Source: an uncultured Clostridia bacterium (GTDB lineage: Bacteria; Bacillota; Clostridia; Christensenellales; Aristaeellaceae). Taken from it: a stretch of 32,148 nt of DNA. The notes beneath the pieces were generated by a model. It ran no database searches and was not told the origin of the DNA. It saw only the letters and a program-made list of their open reading frames with translations. The position numbers were made by a program, and so were the translations under genes. This document shows positions 15,775 through 24,197 of the stretch, in pieces. The DNA lies in contig CAMKJS010000036.1 of the NCBI GenBank assembly GCA_946413245.1, forward strand, positions 1 through 32,148. The letters run 5' to 3'. Position 1 is the first letter of the stretch; each line of letters starts with the position of its first letter.

Positions 15775-17391
15775 TTAACCCCAGAGCTGGGAAAGGGCGG
15801 GGACGATCTGCTTTTTCCGGGAAAGAACGTGGGGCAGAAACACGTGCTGATTCCGGATTTCGTCCACCCCGAAGGCGTTGCGGATGATTTCCTCGTCCCC
15901 GGCAAACAGCAGATCGGTGCCTTCCCGGAGGACGTTGGTAATCATCATCAGCATAATATCGTACTTTTTGGCCTTGCGTTCCGCCTCCAGCGCGGCGATG
16001 ATTTCCGCCTTCCGCTCCAGGAAGCGCTCCGCTTCCACCGTGGTGATCTGCGAAATCGCCAGGGAATGGGATCCGAGGTGGAATTCCTTCTGGTCGACGC
16101 CGATCAGCTCCTCCGCGGGCTTGTCGGGAGAGGCCGCGCTGGCGAACATATCCCGGCCGATTTCGTTCAGATCGATCCCGGCGTGCCGGGCCAGCCGCTC
16201 GGCAAGGATTTTGTCGTGCTGCGTGCAGGTCGGGCTCTTGAACATGACCGTATCGGAAATGATCGCGGCTGCCATCAGGCCAGCCAGGGAAGGAGACGGC
16301 ATCAGGCCGTGTTCCTGATACATGGCTGCCACGATGGAAGTGGTGGAGCCCACCGGCTCGTTGCGGAAAAACACGGGATTCCCGGTCTGCACGTCCGCCA
16401 GCCGGTGATGGTCGATGATTCCGACGATCTCCGCCTGCTCCAGGCCCGAGACGGACTGGCTGACCTCATTATGGTCCACCAGAACCACCCGCTTTTTCCG
16501 GGGCCGGATCAGATGATAGCGGGAGAGCGTTCCGACGACCTTTTCCTCCTCGTTCAGAATCGGATAGGAGCGGAACCGGCTTTTGATCACCAGATCCCGG
16601 ACGTCGTCGAGATAATCGGTAAGATGGAAATACAGCAGATTCTCCGTGCAGGCGATCCGTCCGACGGGAACGGACTGGAAAATCATCCGCGCGGCCCGGT
16701 AGACGTCGTAGGGGGTGAAGATGATGCAGGTATCGGAAGAGATATTCCGGTATTTCTCCGCCAGCGTGCTCCGGCAGAAGATCAGGCAGGAGGCTTTCGC
16801 TTCCAGCGCGCGGTCGGCCACGGAGGGCTGATCGGCGCAAAGTACGACGGAGCCGGCGTGGATGTCCGCGTCACAGCCGGGCAGCGCGATCATCACTTCT
16901 CCGGAAATCTCGTCAAAGACGTTTTCCTCCGCGTTGATGATATGTCCTTCCAGCGCGCTGAGAAAATTGAAGATGGGAATGGCTTCCACCACCGGATGAT
17001 TCACGGACTTCATGTCGCTCTCGGCGATGCCGCCGGAAGTGACCAGGCCGTACAGCTTACCGTTTTCAGACGTGATCGGGAGGGCGGAGATACTGTCCGT
17101 CTGCTCCTGCAGCATTTTCCAGGCGTAGGAAACCGGGACGGAAGCGTCCAGACACGGGGGCTGATCGTAATCGATATCCGCGATCTGCGTTCTCACGGAG
17201 CGGATATAGAGCGGCGGTTTAAAACCGAAATGATTGAGCAGGAAAGAGGATTCCGTGTTCAGATGACCGATCCGGGCCGCGACATAATTGCTGTTTCCCA
17301 GGGCGTTGTTCAGGGCGGCAAAGGCCATGGAAGAAACAATCGAATCCGTATCAGGGTTTTTGTGTCCGATGACGTAGACAGAATCCATCAT
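15775..17391 (-). CDS. ppaC: Manganese-dependent inorganic pyrophosphatase with CBS and DRTGG domains
   Basis: This 538-residue family II pyrophosphatase hydrolyses PPi to phosphate in the cytoplasm. The DHH catalytic part starts with GHKNPDTDSI (about residues 9-18) and resumes with VDHNE (about 305) and IDHHR (about 326). The regulatory insert holds one CBS unit (about 70-125), a DRTGG domain (about 140-240) and a second CBS unit (about 248-295), as in Clostridium perfringens-type CBS-PPases, which are inhibited by AMP/ADP and activated by ATP or diadenosine polyphosphates. The DHHA2 domain ends with SRKKQIVP, which binds substrate. Of three nearby ATGs, 17391 lies 8 bases after GGAGG, while 17397 is only 2 bases away. 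It is last in the methyltransferase-rho-ppaC operon. Confidence 0.94.
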   Translation of the reverse strand: MMDSVYVIGHKNPDTDSIVSSMAFAALNNALGNSNYVAARIGHLNTESSFLLNHFGFKPPLYIRSVRTQIADIDYDQPPCLDASVPVSYAWKMLQEQTDSISALPITSENGKLYGLVTSGGIAESDMKSVNHPVVEAIPIFNFLSALEGHIINAEENVFDEISGEVMIALPGCDADIHAGSVVLCADQPSVADRALEAKASCLIFCRSTLAEKYRNISSDTCIIFTPYDVYRAARMIFQSVPVGRIACTENLLYFHLTDYLDDVRDLVIKSRFRSYPILNEEEKVVGTLSRYHLIRPRKKRVVLVDHNEVSQSVSGLEQAEIVGIIDHHRLADVQTGNPVFFRNEPVGSTTSIVAAMYQEHGLMPSPSLAGLMAAAIISDTVMFKSPTCTQHDKILAERLARHAGIDLNEIGRDMFASAASPDKPAEELIGVDQKEFHLGSHSLAISQITTVEAERFLERKAEIIAALEAERKAKKYDIMLMMITNVLREGTDLLFAGDEEIIRNAFGVDEIRNQHVFLPHVLSRKKQIVPALSQLWG

Positions 17392-17433
17392 AGTCATTTC
17401 CTCCCGTGCGGCAAAGGATATCAGGCGGGACGA

Positions 17434-19281
17434 TCAGCGGTTCATCAGCGCGAACCAGTCCTTCATTTTCAGCAGAAGCTCCTCGTTCGTCGCGGCTTTG
17501 TCCATCATGGACTCCAGCTGCGGAATGGCCACGGCCGAAGACGTGTTCCCCAGCATGGTGCGGATGAGGGTGAGACCCTCCTTCTGGCGCTGATCCAGCA
17601 GAATATCCGCGTTCTTCGTGAAGGAATGCTGCAGATTCAGCGCGGGCCTGACGCCGGCCCTGGCGACGGAAAGATCCAGCGTCAGCTCCATATTGGCGGT
17701 GCCCTTGAACTCTTCCACGACGGAATCGTCCACCTTGGAGCCGGTCAGGATATCCATGGCGGCGATCACGGTCAGGCTGCCGCCCTCCTTGCAGGCGCGG
17801 GCGGCCCCGAACAGCCTCTTCGCCCGGAACAGACTGGCCGGGTTCACCATGCCCGGAAGGCTGCGCCCCTGCTGGGCGGCGGACGTGGTATACACCTTTG
17901 CCAGCCTGGTCAGGCTGTCCACCAGGAGAACGACGTCCTTCTTCTGCTCCACCAGGCGCATGGCGCGCTCCAGCACGATTTCGGACAGGCGCAGGTGTGC
18001 TTCCGGCGGCTGATCGAAGGTGGAGGCCAGCACGTTGCAGGAAACGGATTCACGGACCATGGTCACGTCCTCCGGATTGACGTCGATCAGCAGCATCAGA
18101 ATATCGACGTCCGGATCGTTATCGTGAATCACGGTGGCCATATGCTGCATGATTTCGGATTTCCCGGTGTTGGGCGGGCACAGAATCAGCGCGCGCTGGC
18201 CGAAACCGATGGGCGCGATCAGATCGATGAGACGCATGTCGGGAAGGGATTTCCTGTCTTTGGATTCCAGGGAAATCCTGCGGGAAGGATAGGTCGGCGT
18301 CAGCTCGTCAAACACCGGCCGGGAAAGGGCTTCTTCCTCCGTCACGCCGTTGACGCTGTTGATATACAGCAGCGCGGCGTATTTGTCTCCCTCCCGCTGC
18401 GGACGCACTTTTCCGGAAATCATATCTCCGGTGCGCAGGCCGAAACGACGGATCTGCGCCATGGAAACGTATACGTCCTTCGAGGAAGGCAGATAGTTGG
18501 AGGAACGCAGGAAACCGTATCCGTCCGGATGAAGCTCCAGGATTCCCTCGCGGATTTCAAAATCCCCGGAGGCAAGGAGCTCCTCCAGCGTGGGGGAAGT
18601 TTCCGATTCCTGACCGAACAGGGAGGCCCCGGGATCAGGGGTATTATGACCCGCCGTATAATTGGCGGTAAACGTCTGCATGGGCCTGGATTCGAACGAA
18701 GATTCCCCGGAGAACCCGAAACGGCGCTCGGGCAGGGGAGAGGCGACGGGATGCGCGCTCACGTCCGCCGTCTTAATGACCGGCTCCGCCGTGGGAGCAG
18801 GATGGGAAGCGGCAGCCGGACCGAAGCGGGGGGTACTCGTCCCGGGCCGGGTGGGCTGGACCCGCTGTTCCGGCGTCAGCTGACGGCCGGAAGGAGTCGT
18901 GCTCTGCCACGCGGGATGCGCGCCGAAGCTGCCCGGCGCCTGATAGGCAGGGCGGGGGCTGTAACGGGGCGGCGCGGTATTGTGCCAGGCAGCCTGGTAC
19001 TTGGGCTCGGCGGAAGGCTCTTCCGCCTTTTCCGCGGGGGCTTCCGCCGGGGAATCCTCCGCCGCAGCTTCCTCCGATCCGCCGTCCGGAACGGCTTCCG
19101 CTTCCGGAAGCGTTTCCTCAGGGACGCTGGGCTCCGCGATTTCCTCCGTTTCCTGAACGGCGGCATATATTTTTTCGATCATCCCGGCTTTATCGATCCC
19201 GGCGCCGAGAACCACGTGAAATTCCTTTGCCGCCTTCCTGAGCTGAAGAACGGTCATCGCTTTCAATTCATCGATCGTCAT
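17434..19281 (-). CDS. rho: Transcription termination factor Rho, divergent, with disordered insertion
   Basis: This 615-residue protein has the Rho architecture: an N-terminal Rho_N helix domain (residues 1-42), a long Pro/Ala/Glu- then Ser/Thr-rich insert (about 43-235), an S1-like RNA-binding fold with GYGFLRS (254-260), and a RecA-like ATPase (about 345-615). Walker A is PPNTGKS (369-375) and Walker B has Asp455 in LLVDS. GSKVDDSVVEEFKGTANMEL (514-533) matches the secondary RNA-binding and R-loop region. Compared by memory with E. coli Rho, several catalytic positions differ: IDER becomes IDVN (catalytic Glu to Val401, arginine valve to Asn402), Lys181 of PPKAGKT becomes Asn371, and the arginine finger aligns with Lys556. 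The start overlaps the upstream methyltransferase stop by 4 bases. The protein is a Rho homologue; whether it is an active helicase is open. Confidence 0.85.
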   Translation of the reverse strand: MTIDELKAMTVLQLRKAAKEFHVVLGAGIDKAGMIEKIYAAVQETEEIAEPSVPEETLPEAEAVPDGGSEEAAAEDSPAEAPAEKAEEPSAEPKYQAAWHNTAPPRYSPRPAYQAPGSFGAHPAWQSTTPSGRQLTPEQRVQPTRPGTSTPRFGPAAASHPAPTAEPVIKTADVSAHPVASPLPERRFGFSGESSFESRPMQTFTANYTAGHNTPDPGASLFGQESETSPTLEELLASGDFEIREGILELHPDGYGFLRSSNYLPSSKDVYVSMAQIRRFGLRTGDMISGKVRPQREGDKYAALLYINSVNGVTEEEALSRPVFDELTPTYPSRRISLESKDRKSLPDMRLIDLIAPIGFGQRALILCPPNTGKSEIMQHMATVIHDNDPDVDILMLLIDVNPEDVTMVRESVSCNVLASTFDQPPEAHLRLSEIVLERAMRLVEQKKDVVLLVDSLTRLAKVYTTSAAQQGRSLPGMVNPASLFRAKRLFGAARACKEGGSLTVIAAMDILTGSKVDDSVVEEFKGTANMELTLDLSVARAGVRPALNLQHSFTKNADILLDQRQKEGLTLIRTMLGNTSSAVAIPQLESMMDKAATNEELLLKMKDWFALMNR

Positions 19282-20306
19282 AAACTGACATCCTCCTTTT
19301 GATTTACGGCAAATACGACATCTCTGACCACCGCCTGCTCCACTTCATGGGTCAGGGCTGAAAACACTTCGTTCCGGCAGGGAACGAACCCCGCCCGGCT
19401 GACCAGCTGCAGCACGGATTCCGAACGCAGCGTCAGGGTGTTAAAGCTGAGAGCAAGGACTCCTCCCGGATGCAGAGATTTCCGCCAGAAGGGGAGCGAC
19501 CTGCCCAGCAGAGACTGAAAGGATTCCGGACGCCGCTCTCCCTGCGGCGCGTGCTGAATACCGTACGGAAGATCGGCGACAATACAATGCGCGCGCCGCT
19601 TCCGAACCAGCGCGGGAGACAGGGACGTATCCCCGACCGCGAGAAGCATCGACCGCGTCTGTCCGGCCTGGTAGTGCTCCTTCGTATCCGCGAACTTAAA
19701 GCCGGTGACGGGAACGGAGGCGTGCCCGGCGGTCTCCGACCGGTTCTGAAGGGTATGCTTCAGCCCGTGCAGCTTAAGGAACCTGGAAAAAAAGTCAGCC
19801 GCTTCCCGGATCGCTTTCCTGTCCGTATCCAGACCCACCGTGTTCATCCCCAGCTGAGCGGCGGAAAAAAGGGTGGTGCCTTTTCCGCACAGGGGATCCA
19901 GCACCGTCAGGGGATCGGGGGACAGCGCAAAGGAGGAAAGGGAGACGGCGGTATTCATCATGAACCTTGTAAAGGCGGAACTTGTTTTTCCTTTATATTT
20001 CAGCACCTCAGGCAATTCCTCCGGGAGATAGTCCACGGAGGGGGGAGACACGGGAAACAGCCCGCCATTCTTTTTTTCAGCAAAAAAGCAAAGGGAGCTG
20101 TGCCTGCGTAAAAAGGCCAGATCGGCTTCCGAAAGCGGATCTGTTTCAAAGGTTAGAAAAGAAGAACCGCCGAGGGTTTCATGCGATACGGTACAATCCC
20201 GTGAGAGCGCGCCCAACATCGTCTGAAGCTCCGCGATTCCCAACCTGATAACAGCTTCACGATAGCGCATGTTGGCGTGTTTAATTACTTCGAACGAATA
20301 GACCAT
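19278..20306 (-). CDS. SAM-dependent methyltransferase, TrmG10/Trm11-like
   Basis: This protein of 342 residues carries a Rossmann methyltransferase domain. The SAM-binding loop is VLDPLCGKGTTLFSA (about residues 135-149) and the catalytic motif is ADLPYG (about 243-248), a variant of the (D/N)PPY motif of N-methylating RNA/DNA enzymes of the UPF0020/Trm11 group. No THUMP domain is obvious in the N-terminal 110 residues. A tRNA or rRNA guanine is a plausible target but unproven. The start at 20306 is preferred: the predicted transcription start (about 20330) lies only about 6 bases before the alternative ATG at 20324, and AGAGGA precedes 20306. It is the first gene of the operon with rho and ppaC, overlapping rho by 4 bases. 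Confidence 0.78.
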   Translation of the reverse strand: MVYSFEVIKHANMRYREAVIRLGIAELQTMLGALSRDCTVSHETLGGSSFLTFETDPLSEADLAFLRRHSSLCFFAEKKNGGLFPVSPPSVDYLPEELPEVLKYKGKTSSAFTRFMMNTAVSLSSFALSPDPLTVLDPLCGKGTTLFSAAQLGMNTVGLDTDRKAIREAADFFSRFLKLHGLKHTLQNRSETAGHASVPVTGFKFADTKEHYQAGQTRSMLLAVGDTSLSPALVRKRRAHCIVADLPYGIQHAPQGERRPESFQSLLGRSLPFWRKSLHPGGVLALSFNTLTLRSESVLQLVSRAGFVPCRNEVFSALTHEVEQAVVRDVVFAVNQKEDVSL

Positions 20307-20336
20307 GACATCCTCTTTCCGCATGAAACTAAGTTG

Positions 20337-20365
20337 ATTATAGCAGAAGAAATGAATGTTTTCAA
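20337..20365 (-). promoter_or_regulatory. Promoter of the methyltransferase-rho-ppaC operon
   Basis: On the minus strand TTGAAA (20365-20360) and TATAAT (20342-20337) are spaced by 17 bases. Confidence 0.9.
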
Positions 20366-20387
20366 GGCCGGAAGCGTGAAAAACATG

Positions 20388-20420
20388 AAAAAAAACCTTC
20401 CTTCCGGAAGGGAAGGAAGG
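20388..20420 (-). terminator. Intrinsic terminator of rpsU
   Basis: On the minus strand CCTTCC-type arms pair over about 10 bp with one bulged base and are followed by a run of eight T residues (20395-20388). It starts 10 bases after the rpsU stop. Confidence 0.87.
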
Positions 20421-20429
20421 CAGGCAAAC

Positions 20430-20603
20430 TTACCATTTGCGCTTACGGGCAGCTTCAGCTTTCTTCTTGCGTTTGACGCTGGGCTTTTCGTAATGCTCGC
20501 GTTTACGAACTTCCTGGAGAACGCCACTGCGGGCGCATTGCCGCTTAAACCGTTTGAGCGCACTTTCCAGGGACTCATTTTCGCGGATACGTACCTCGGA
20601 CAC
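20430..20603 (-). CDS. rpsU: 30S ribosomal protein S21
   Basis: This 57-residue basic protein is S21: it begins [20 protein letters not shown] and ends AEAARKRKW, with [20 protein letters not shown] between. S21 binds the platform of the 30S subunit near the anti-Shine-Dalgarno region of 16S rRNA. The start is GTG at 20603 with GGGGAGG about 8 bases upstream; the small size and GTG start make it easy to miss. It has its own strong promoter in the gap after hit, and a terminator. Position after prmA-rsmE-mtaB-hit matches the usual Firmicute order. Confidence 0.97.
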   Translation of the reverse strand: MSEVRIRENESLESALKRFKRQCARSGVLQEVRKREHYEKPSVKRKKKAEAARKRKW

Positions 20604-20679
20604 TTTTATCCCTCCCCTCGCTCATTCAACGCCTTGCCTTAAACCGGCCAAGACGGACGGACGGCAAAACCGTACAGTG

Positions 20680-20708
20680 ATTATACAGCCTTTCCGGGTC
20701 TGCGTCAA
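20680..20708 (-). promoter_or_regulatory. Promoter of rpsU
   Basis: On the minus strand TTGACG (20708-20703) and TATAAT (20685-20680) are spaced by exactly 17 bases. It sits in the 173-base gap between hit and rpsU, so rpsU can be transcribed apart from the long upstream operon. Confidence 0.93.
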
Positions 20709-20776
20709 TCTTTTTCTCAAAATATTTAGCGGAAACTGGCAGATTCCCGGGGATTCCGGCGCTTCCGGAGAGCCGC

Positions 20777-21118
20777 TCACGCCATCTGATCCGCCATCTG
20801 CCGGCCGCCGAGGATATGGAAATGCAGATGGGGAACGGACTGGCAGGCATCCGGGCCGCAGTTGGACACAAGCCGGTATCCGTTTTCGAGTTTTTCCTGT
20901 TCGGCAATCAGCCGGACAGCCCGGAGGCAGGCTGCCAGCTCGCCGTCCGACGCGCTCTGAATGTCAGAGAGAGACACGAAATGCTTTTTGGGAACCACGA
21001 GAACATGCACCGGCGCCTGGGGGTTAATGTCGCGGAAAGCGTAAACATTTTCATCCTCATAGACTTTGCCGGAAGGGATCTCGCCGCGAATGATTTTGCA
21101 GAACAGACAGTTTTCCAT
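20777..21118 (-). CDS. HIT-family (HINT-like) nucleotide hydrolase
   Basis: This 113-residue protein has the histidine triad HLHFHIL (His97, His99, His101), the N-terminal CLFCKIIRGEIPS with a possible zinc pair Cys4/Cys7, and the DINPQAPVHVLVVPKKH strand. HINT proteins cleave the phosphoramidate of nucleoside monophosphate conjugates such as AMP-lysine and adenylate adducts. Length is exactly typical. It lies 30 bases after mtaB in the same operon. The physiological substrate is unknown. Confidence 0.94.
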   Translation of the reverse strand: MENCLFCKIIRGEIPSGKVYEDENVYAFRDINPQAPVHVLVVPKKHFVSLSDIQSASDGELAACLRAVRLIAEQEKLENGYRLVSNCGPDACQSVPHLHFHILGGRQMADQMA

Positions 21119-21148
21119 TTTTTCATCCTTCTTTCTCTGAAAATGTTA

Positions 21149-22438
21149 TTATACGATTCTTCCCCGCATTTTCCGGGAAAGAACAGATTCCAGCATGACG
21201 CGGACAGGCTCTCCGCAGACGCAGGTGTCTTCTGGAGCCAGCCGGACCCGGATGTATTCCGGGGTATATCCTTCCCAGCAGCCGTCCACCAGCTCCTCGG
21301 GAAGCAGCTCCGTTTCCAGCCCGGTCCAGGTATCCAGATACCGGCGGCTGACGTCGTCACCCAGGCGGATCAGTTCTCTGGCCCGCTGCTCCTTAGCAGC
21401 TGACGAAAGCTGTCCGACCATCCGAGCGGCTTCCGTATCCGGCCTGGCGGAATAGGGGAAAACATGGATCCGGGAGAAGCCGACGCGCCCGATCATCGCC
21501 CGGGTCTCCGCGTACTCTTCCTCCGTTTCGCCGGGAAAACCTGTGAGGATATCGGTGGTAAAGGCCGCGTGAGGAAAAAATTCCCGCAGCAGATCCACGG
21601 CATGAAGATACTGCGTCGTATTATACTGCCGCTTCATCCTTCTGAGCACGGAATCGCTGCCTGACTGCAGCGCCAGATGAAACTGGGGACAGACCTTGTC
21701 CATCCCGGCAAGCCGCCGGCAAAAGGCAGGGGAGATCACCGTGGGTTCCAGGGAGCCAAGACGAATCCGGAGAATACCGGGGATTTCCTGCAGGGACTGA
21801 ACGGCATCCGTCAGATCCGCACCGATGTCACGGCCGTAGGAGGAGAGGTGAATCCCGGTAAGAACAAATTCCCTGAATCCCGCGTCCCGGAGGCGGAGCG
21901 CCTCCGCCCGGATTTCATCCGCCGGCCTGGAGCGGATCGGCCCGCGGACTTGGGGAATAATGCAGTAAGTGCAACGATTGTTGCAGCCTTCCTGAATTTT
22001 CAGCGTAGCACGCGTATGGTCCGTGAAGCCGGAGATGGAAAGCGGTTCAAAGGGCATGCCCGCTTTCAGCGGTTCCACCGCGCAGATTTTTTCTCCGGTG
22101 CGGAGAAAGGATTCAGCCAGGGATACGATTTCGCCGCGGCGCTGCGTTCCGACCACCAGGTCCGCGCCGGCGTCAAACAGCCGCCCGGCCTGATGCTGCG
22201 CCATGCAGCCGCAGAGGATCAGCATGGCGGCCGGATGATCCCGCTTCAGGCGTCTGGCCAGCTGCAGGGATTTTTTATCTCCCGTCCCGGTTACCGTGCA
22301 GGTGTTCAGGAGATAGATATCCGCCGGCGACGAAAAGGGAACTTCCGTGTACCCGGCGGCCCTGAAAAGCTCCATCATGGCCTGGGTATCGTACTGGTTG
22401 ACTTTGCAGCCGAGCGTATGGCAGGCGATCGTAGGCAT
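21149..22438 (-). CDS. mtaB: tRNA t6A37 methylthiotransferase MtaB
   Basis: This 429-residue radical-SAM enzyme adds a methylthio group to t6A37, giving ms2t6A in ANN-decoding tRNAs. Three N-terminal cysteines (Cys11 in TLGCKVN, Cys47 in LLNTC, Cys78 in LCGC) hold the auxiliary iron-sulfur cluster. The radical-SAM cluster motif is CNNRCTYC (Cys152, Cys156, Cys159). A TRAM-like RNA-binding domain forms the last 65 or so residues. The TLGCKVNQYDTQ opening distinguishes MtaB from MiaB and RimO. The gene begins 8 bases after rsmE in the classic prmA-rsmE-mtaB order. Its substrate modification depends on Sua5, encoded at 10229. Confidence 0.96.
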   Translation of the reverse strand: MPTIACHTLGCKVNQYDTQAMMELFRAAGYTEVPFSSPADIYLLNTCTVTGTGDKKSLQLARRLKRDHPAAMLILCGCMAQHQAGRLFDAGADLVVGTQRRGEIVSLAESFLRTGEKICAVEPLKAGMPFEPLSISGFTDHTRATLKIQEGCNNRCTYCIIPQVRGPIRSRPADEIRAEALRLRDAGFREFVLTGIHLSSYGRDIGADLTDAVQSLQEIPGILRIRLGSLEPTVISPAFCRRLAGMDKVCPQFHLALQSGSDSVLRRMKRQYNTTQYLHAVDLLREFFPHAAFTTDILTGFPGETEEEYAETRAMIGRVGFSRIHVFPYSARPDTEAARMVGQLSSAAKEQRARELIRLGDDVSRRYLDTWTGLETELLPEELVDGCWEGYTPEYIRVRLAPEDTCVCGEPVRVMLESVLSRKMRGRIV

Positions 22439-22446
22439 CGGAACGG

Positions 22447-23181
22447 TTACTCCATTTCTCCGTACAGGCTCAGAAAAGCGCTCACGGACGCAATTCCGGC
22501 GGTTTCAGTCCGCAGGATTCTCGGACCGAGCGTAATCGGCTCGCAGCGCAGTTCCCGCAGAAAGCGGATTTCTTCCGGCGCGATGCCGCCCTCCGGGCCG
22601 ATGACGATTCCCAGAGAACGAATCCCGGGATGCGTCTCCGACCAGGCTTTCGGCCCGGGAGAGGAACATTCCTCCCAGGGAACCACGACCGCGTCCAGAG
22701 CATCCAGATAAGGCCTCAGGCCGGACAGCGGCACCGGATCTGCAATATCCGGAAGAACGCACCTTCCGGCCTGTTTACCGGCCTCCCGCGCGATTTTCCG
22801 CCAGCGTTCCGTTTTATTCCGCATGTTTTTTTCGTCCGGCTTCGACACGGAGCGGATCATCGGAACGGGAACGATCCCGGACACCCCGAGTTCGACCCCT
22901 TTCTGCACGATCCACTCCATTTTATCGAACTTGGGAAGGCCCTGGAAGAGCGTGACCGATAAAGACGGTTCAGCCGAGGGGAGGGGACGGACCGTCTTCA
23001 GCCGGGCGCATGCGGGGGAAAGCTCGGTAAACACGGCGAGATACCGGTTTCCGGAGGCGAAAACCTCCGCCTCGTCGCCGGGCTTCATCCGCAGAACATG
23101 CAGCGCGTGATGCGCGTCCTCCGGACTCAGGAGGAACGTATCGGATGTCTCCGCTGTTTCATCGGCATAGAAACGATGCAT
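22447..23181 (-). CDS. rsmE: 16S rRNA (uracil-1498-N3)-methyltransferase
   Basis: This 244-residue SPOUT-class enzyme methylates N3 of U1498 in 16S rRNA. It shows the N-terminal PUA-like part (MHRFYADE to about residue 70), the FQGLPKFDKMEWIVQKGVELGV block, the knot glycine loop VIGPEGGIAPEEI, and the C-terminal LGPRILRTETA. The start at 23181 shares one base with the prmA stop (TGATG) and has GGGAGG 8 bases upstream; an earlier in-frame ATG inside prmA is rejected. Confidence 0.95.
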   Translation of the reverse strand: MHRFYADETAETSDTFLLSPEDAHHALHVLRMKPGDEAEVFASGNRYLAVFTELSPACARLKTVRPLPSAEPSLSVTLFQGLPKFDKMEWIVQKGVELGVSGIVPVPMIRSVSKPDEKNMRNKTERWRKIAREAGKQAGRCVLPDIADPVPLSGLRPYLDALDAVVVPWEECSSPGPKAWSETHPGIRSLGIVIGPEGGIAPEEIRFLRELRCEPITLGPRILRTETAGIASVSAFLSLYGEME

Positions 23182-24122
23182 CAGCAAGCCCTCCCGGTCA
23201 GGAAGGCGACCCATTCCCCGCGGTGCTCCGTGCGGAGAATCCGGCAGCCGGCGTTTTCAAGCGCTTCCCGGACCTCCGCCTCCCGCTGCTGCACGACGCC
23301 GGAGCAGATCAGGAAGCCCTCCGGTTTGACGTGCCGGATCAGGGAACCCGCAAAGCGGATAATGATATCCGAAATAATGTTCGCCACACAGATATCGCTG
23401 CAGCCGGAAACGTCGTTCAGCAGATCGCCCTGCTGCACCTTCACAATCCCTTCCACGTGGTTCAGCGCCACGTTTTCACCGGCGACGCGTACGGCGTCCG
23501 GATCGATATCGATCGCCAGGACGCTTCCGGCGCCTTTCAGGGCTGCGGCGATGGCCAGAATCCCGCTGCCGGTTCCGACGTCCAGCACGGACTCTCCGCC
23601 CCGGATCACGTCCTCCAGCAGGCCGACGCACATGCCCGTGGTTTCATGCGTACCGCTGCCGAAAGCCATGCCGGGATCCAGCTCGATCACCCTGTCTTCC
23701 GGCCGAGGGGTGCAGGTTTCCCAGGTGGGCTTCACGATCAGGTTTTTGCCGATGTAAAACGGCTTGTAGTACTTCTTCCATACTTCCGACCAGTTTTCGT
23801 CATGAACCGATTTCTGCTCCAGCAACAGGGAACCGAATTCCGGAAAGCGCGCCCGAAGCTCCTCCAGACGTTTCAGGAGGGAAGAGAGGATTTCCGGGAA
23901 GGAATCGTCCGGCTCGAACCAGGCGTGGACCAGCACGTCCTTCGGCATTTCCTCCAGCAGTTTCGGATCGATGATTTCCCAGATTCCGTACGGCTTCGAC
24001 GGATCCGGGATATCTGCCCTATTCTCCACCATGGTGCCGGAGGCACCCTGCTCCATAAACAATTCCGATACGGTATCCTCACCGGCTGAGGTCGTATGGA
24101 TAATCAGTTCCGCCCATTCCAT
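23181..24122 (-). CDS. prmA: Ribosomal protein L11 methyltransferase
   Basis: This 313-residue enzyme trimethylates amino groups of ribosomal protein L11. The N-terminal substrate domain contains EWAELIIHTTSAGEDTVSELF. The family signature ELDPGMAFGSGTHETT (about residues 159-174) precedes the SAM loop LDVGTGSGILAIAA (about 185-198) and the motif VANIISD. The start at 24122 has AAAGGAG 8 bases upstream; an ATG 18 bases earlier lies before that site. The gap from the upstream binding-protein gene is 75 bases with no clear terminator, so read-through is likely. Confidence 0.95.
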   Translation of the reverse strand: MEWAELIIHTTSAGEDTVSELFMEQGASGTMVENRADIPDPSKPYGIWEIIDPKLLEEMPKDVLVHAWFEPDDSFPEILSSLLKRLEELRARFPEFGSLLLEQKSVHDENWSEVWKKYYKPFYIGKNLIVKPTWETCTPRPEDRVIELDPGMAFGSGTHETTGMCVGLLEDVIRGGESVLDVGTGSGILAIAAALKGAGSVLAIDIDPDAVRVAGENVALNHVEGIVKVQQGDLLNDVSGCSDICVANIISDIIIRFAGSLIRHVKPEGFLICSGVVQQREAEVREALENAGCRILRTEHRGEWVAFLTGRAC

Positions 24123-24197
24123 CGGGTAGACTCCTTTCATCTCTTCGTCATTTGGTGATCCCTGTTCCGGCCTGAATCCGGCCCCGGACGCGGAAGC

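Noticed and set aside
15736..19302. Open frame of 1188 codons on the plus strand across two genes
   Set aside because: It is antisense to ppaC and rho, both with clear conserved motifs and start sites; long antisense frames are expected in GC-rich DNA. No ribosome-binding site or recognisable domain.
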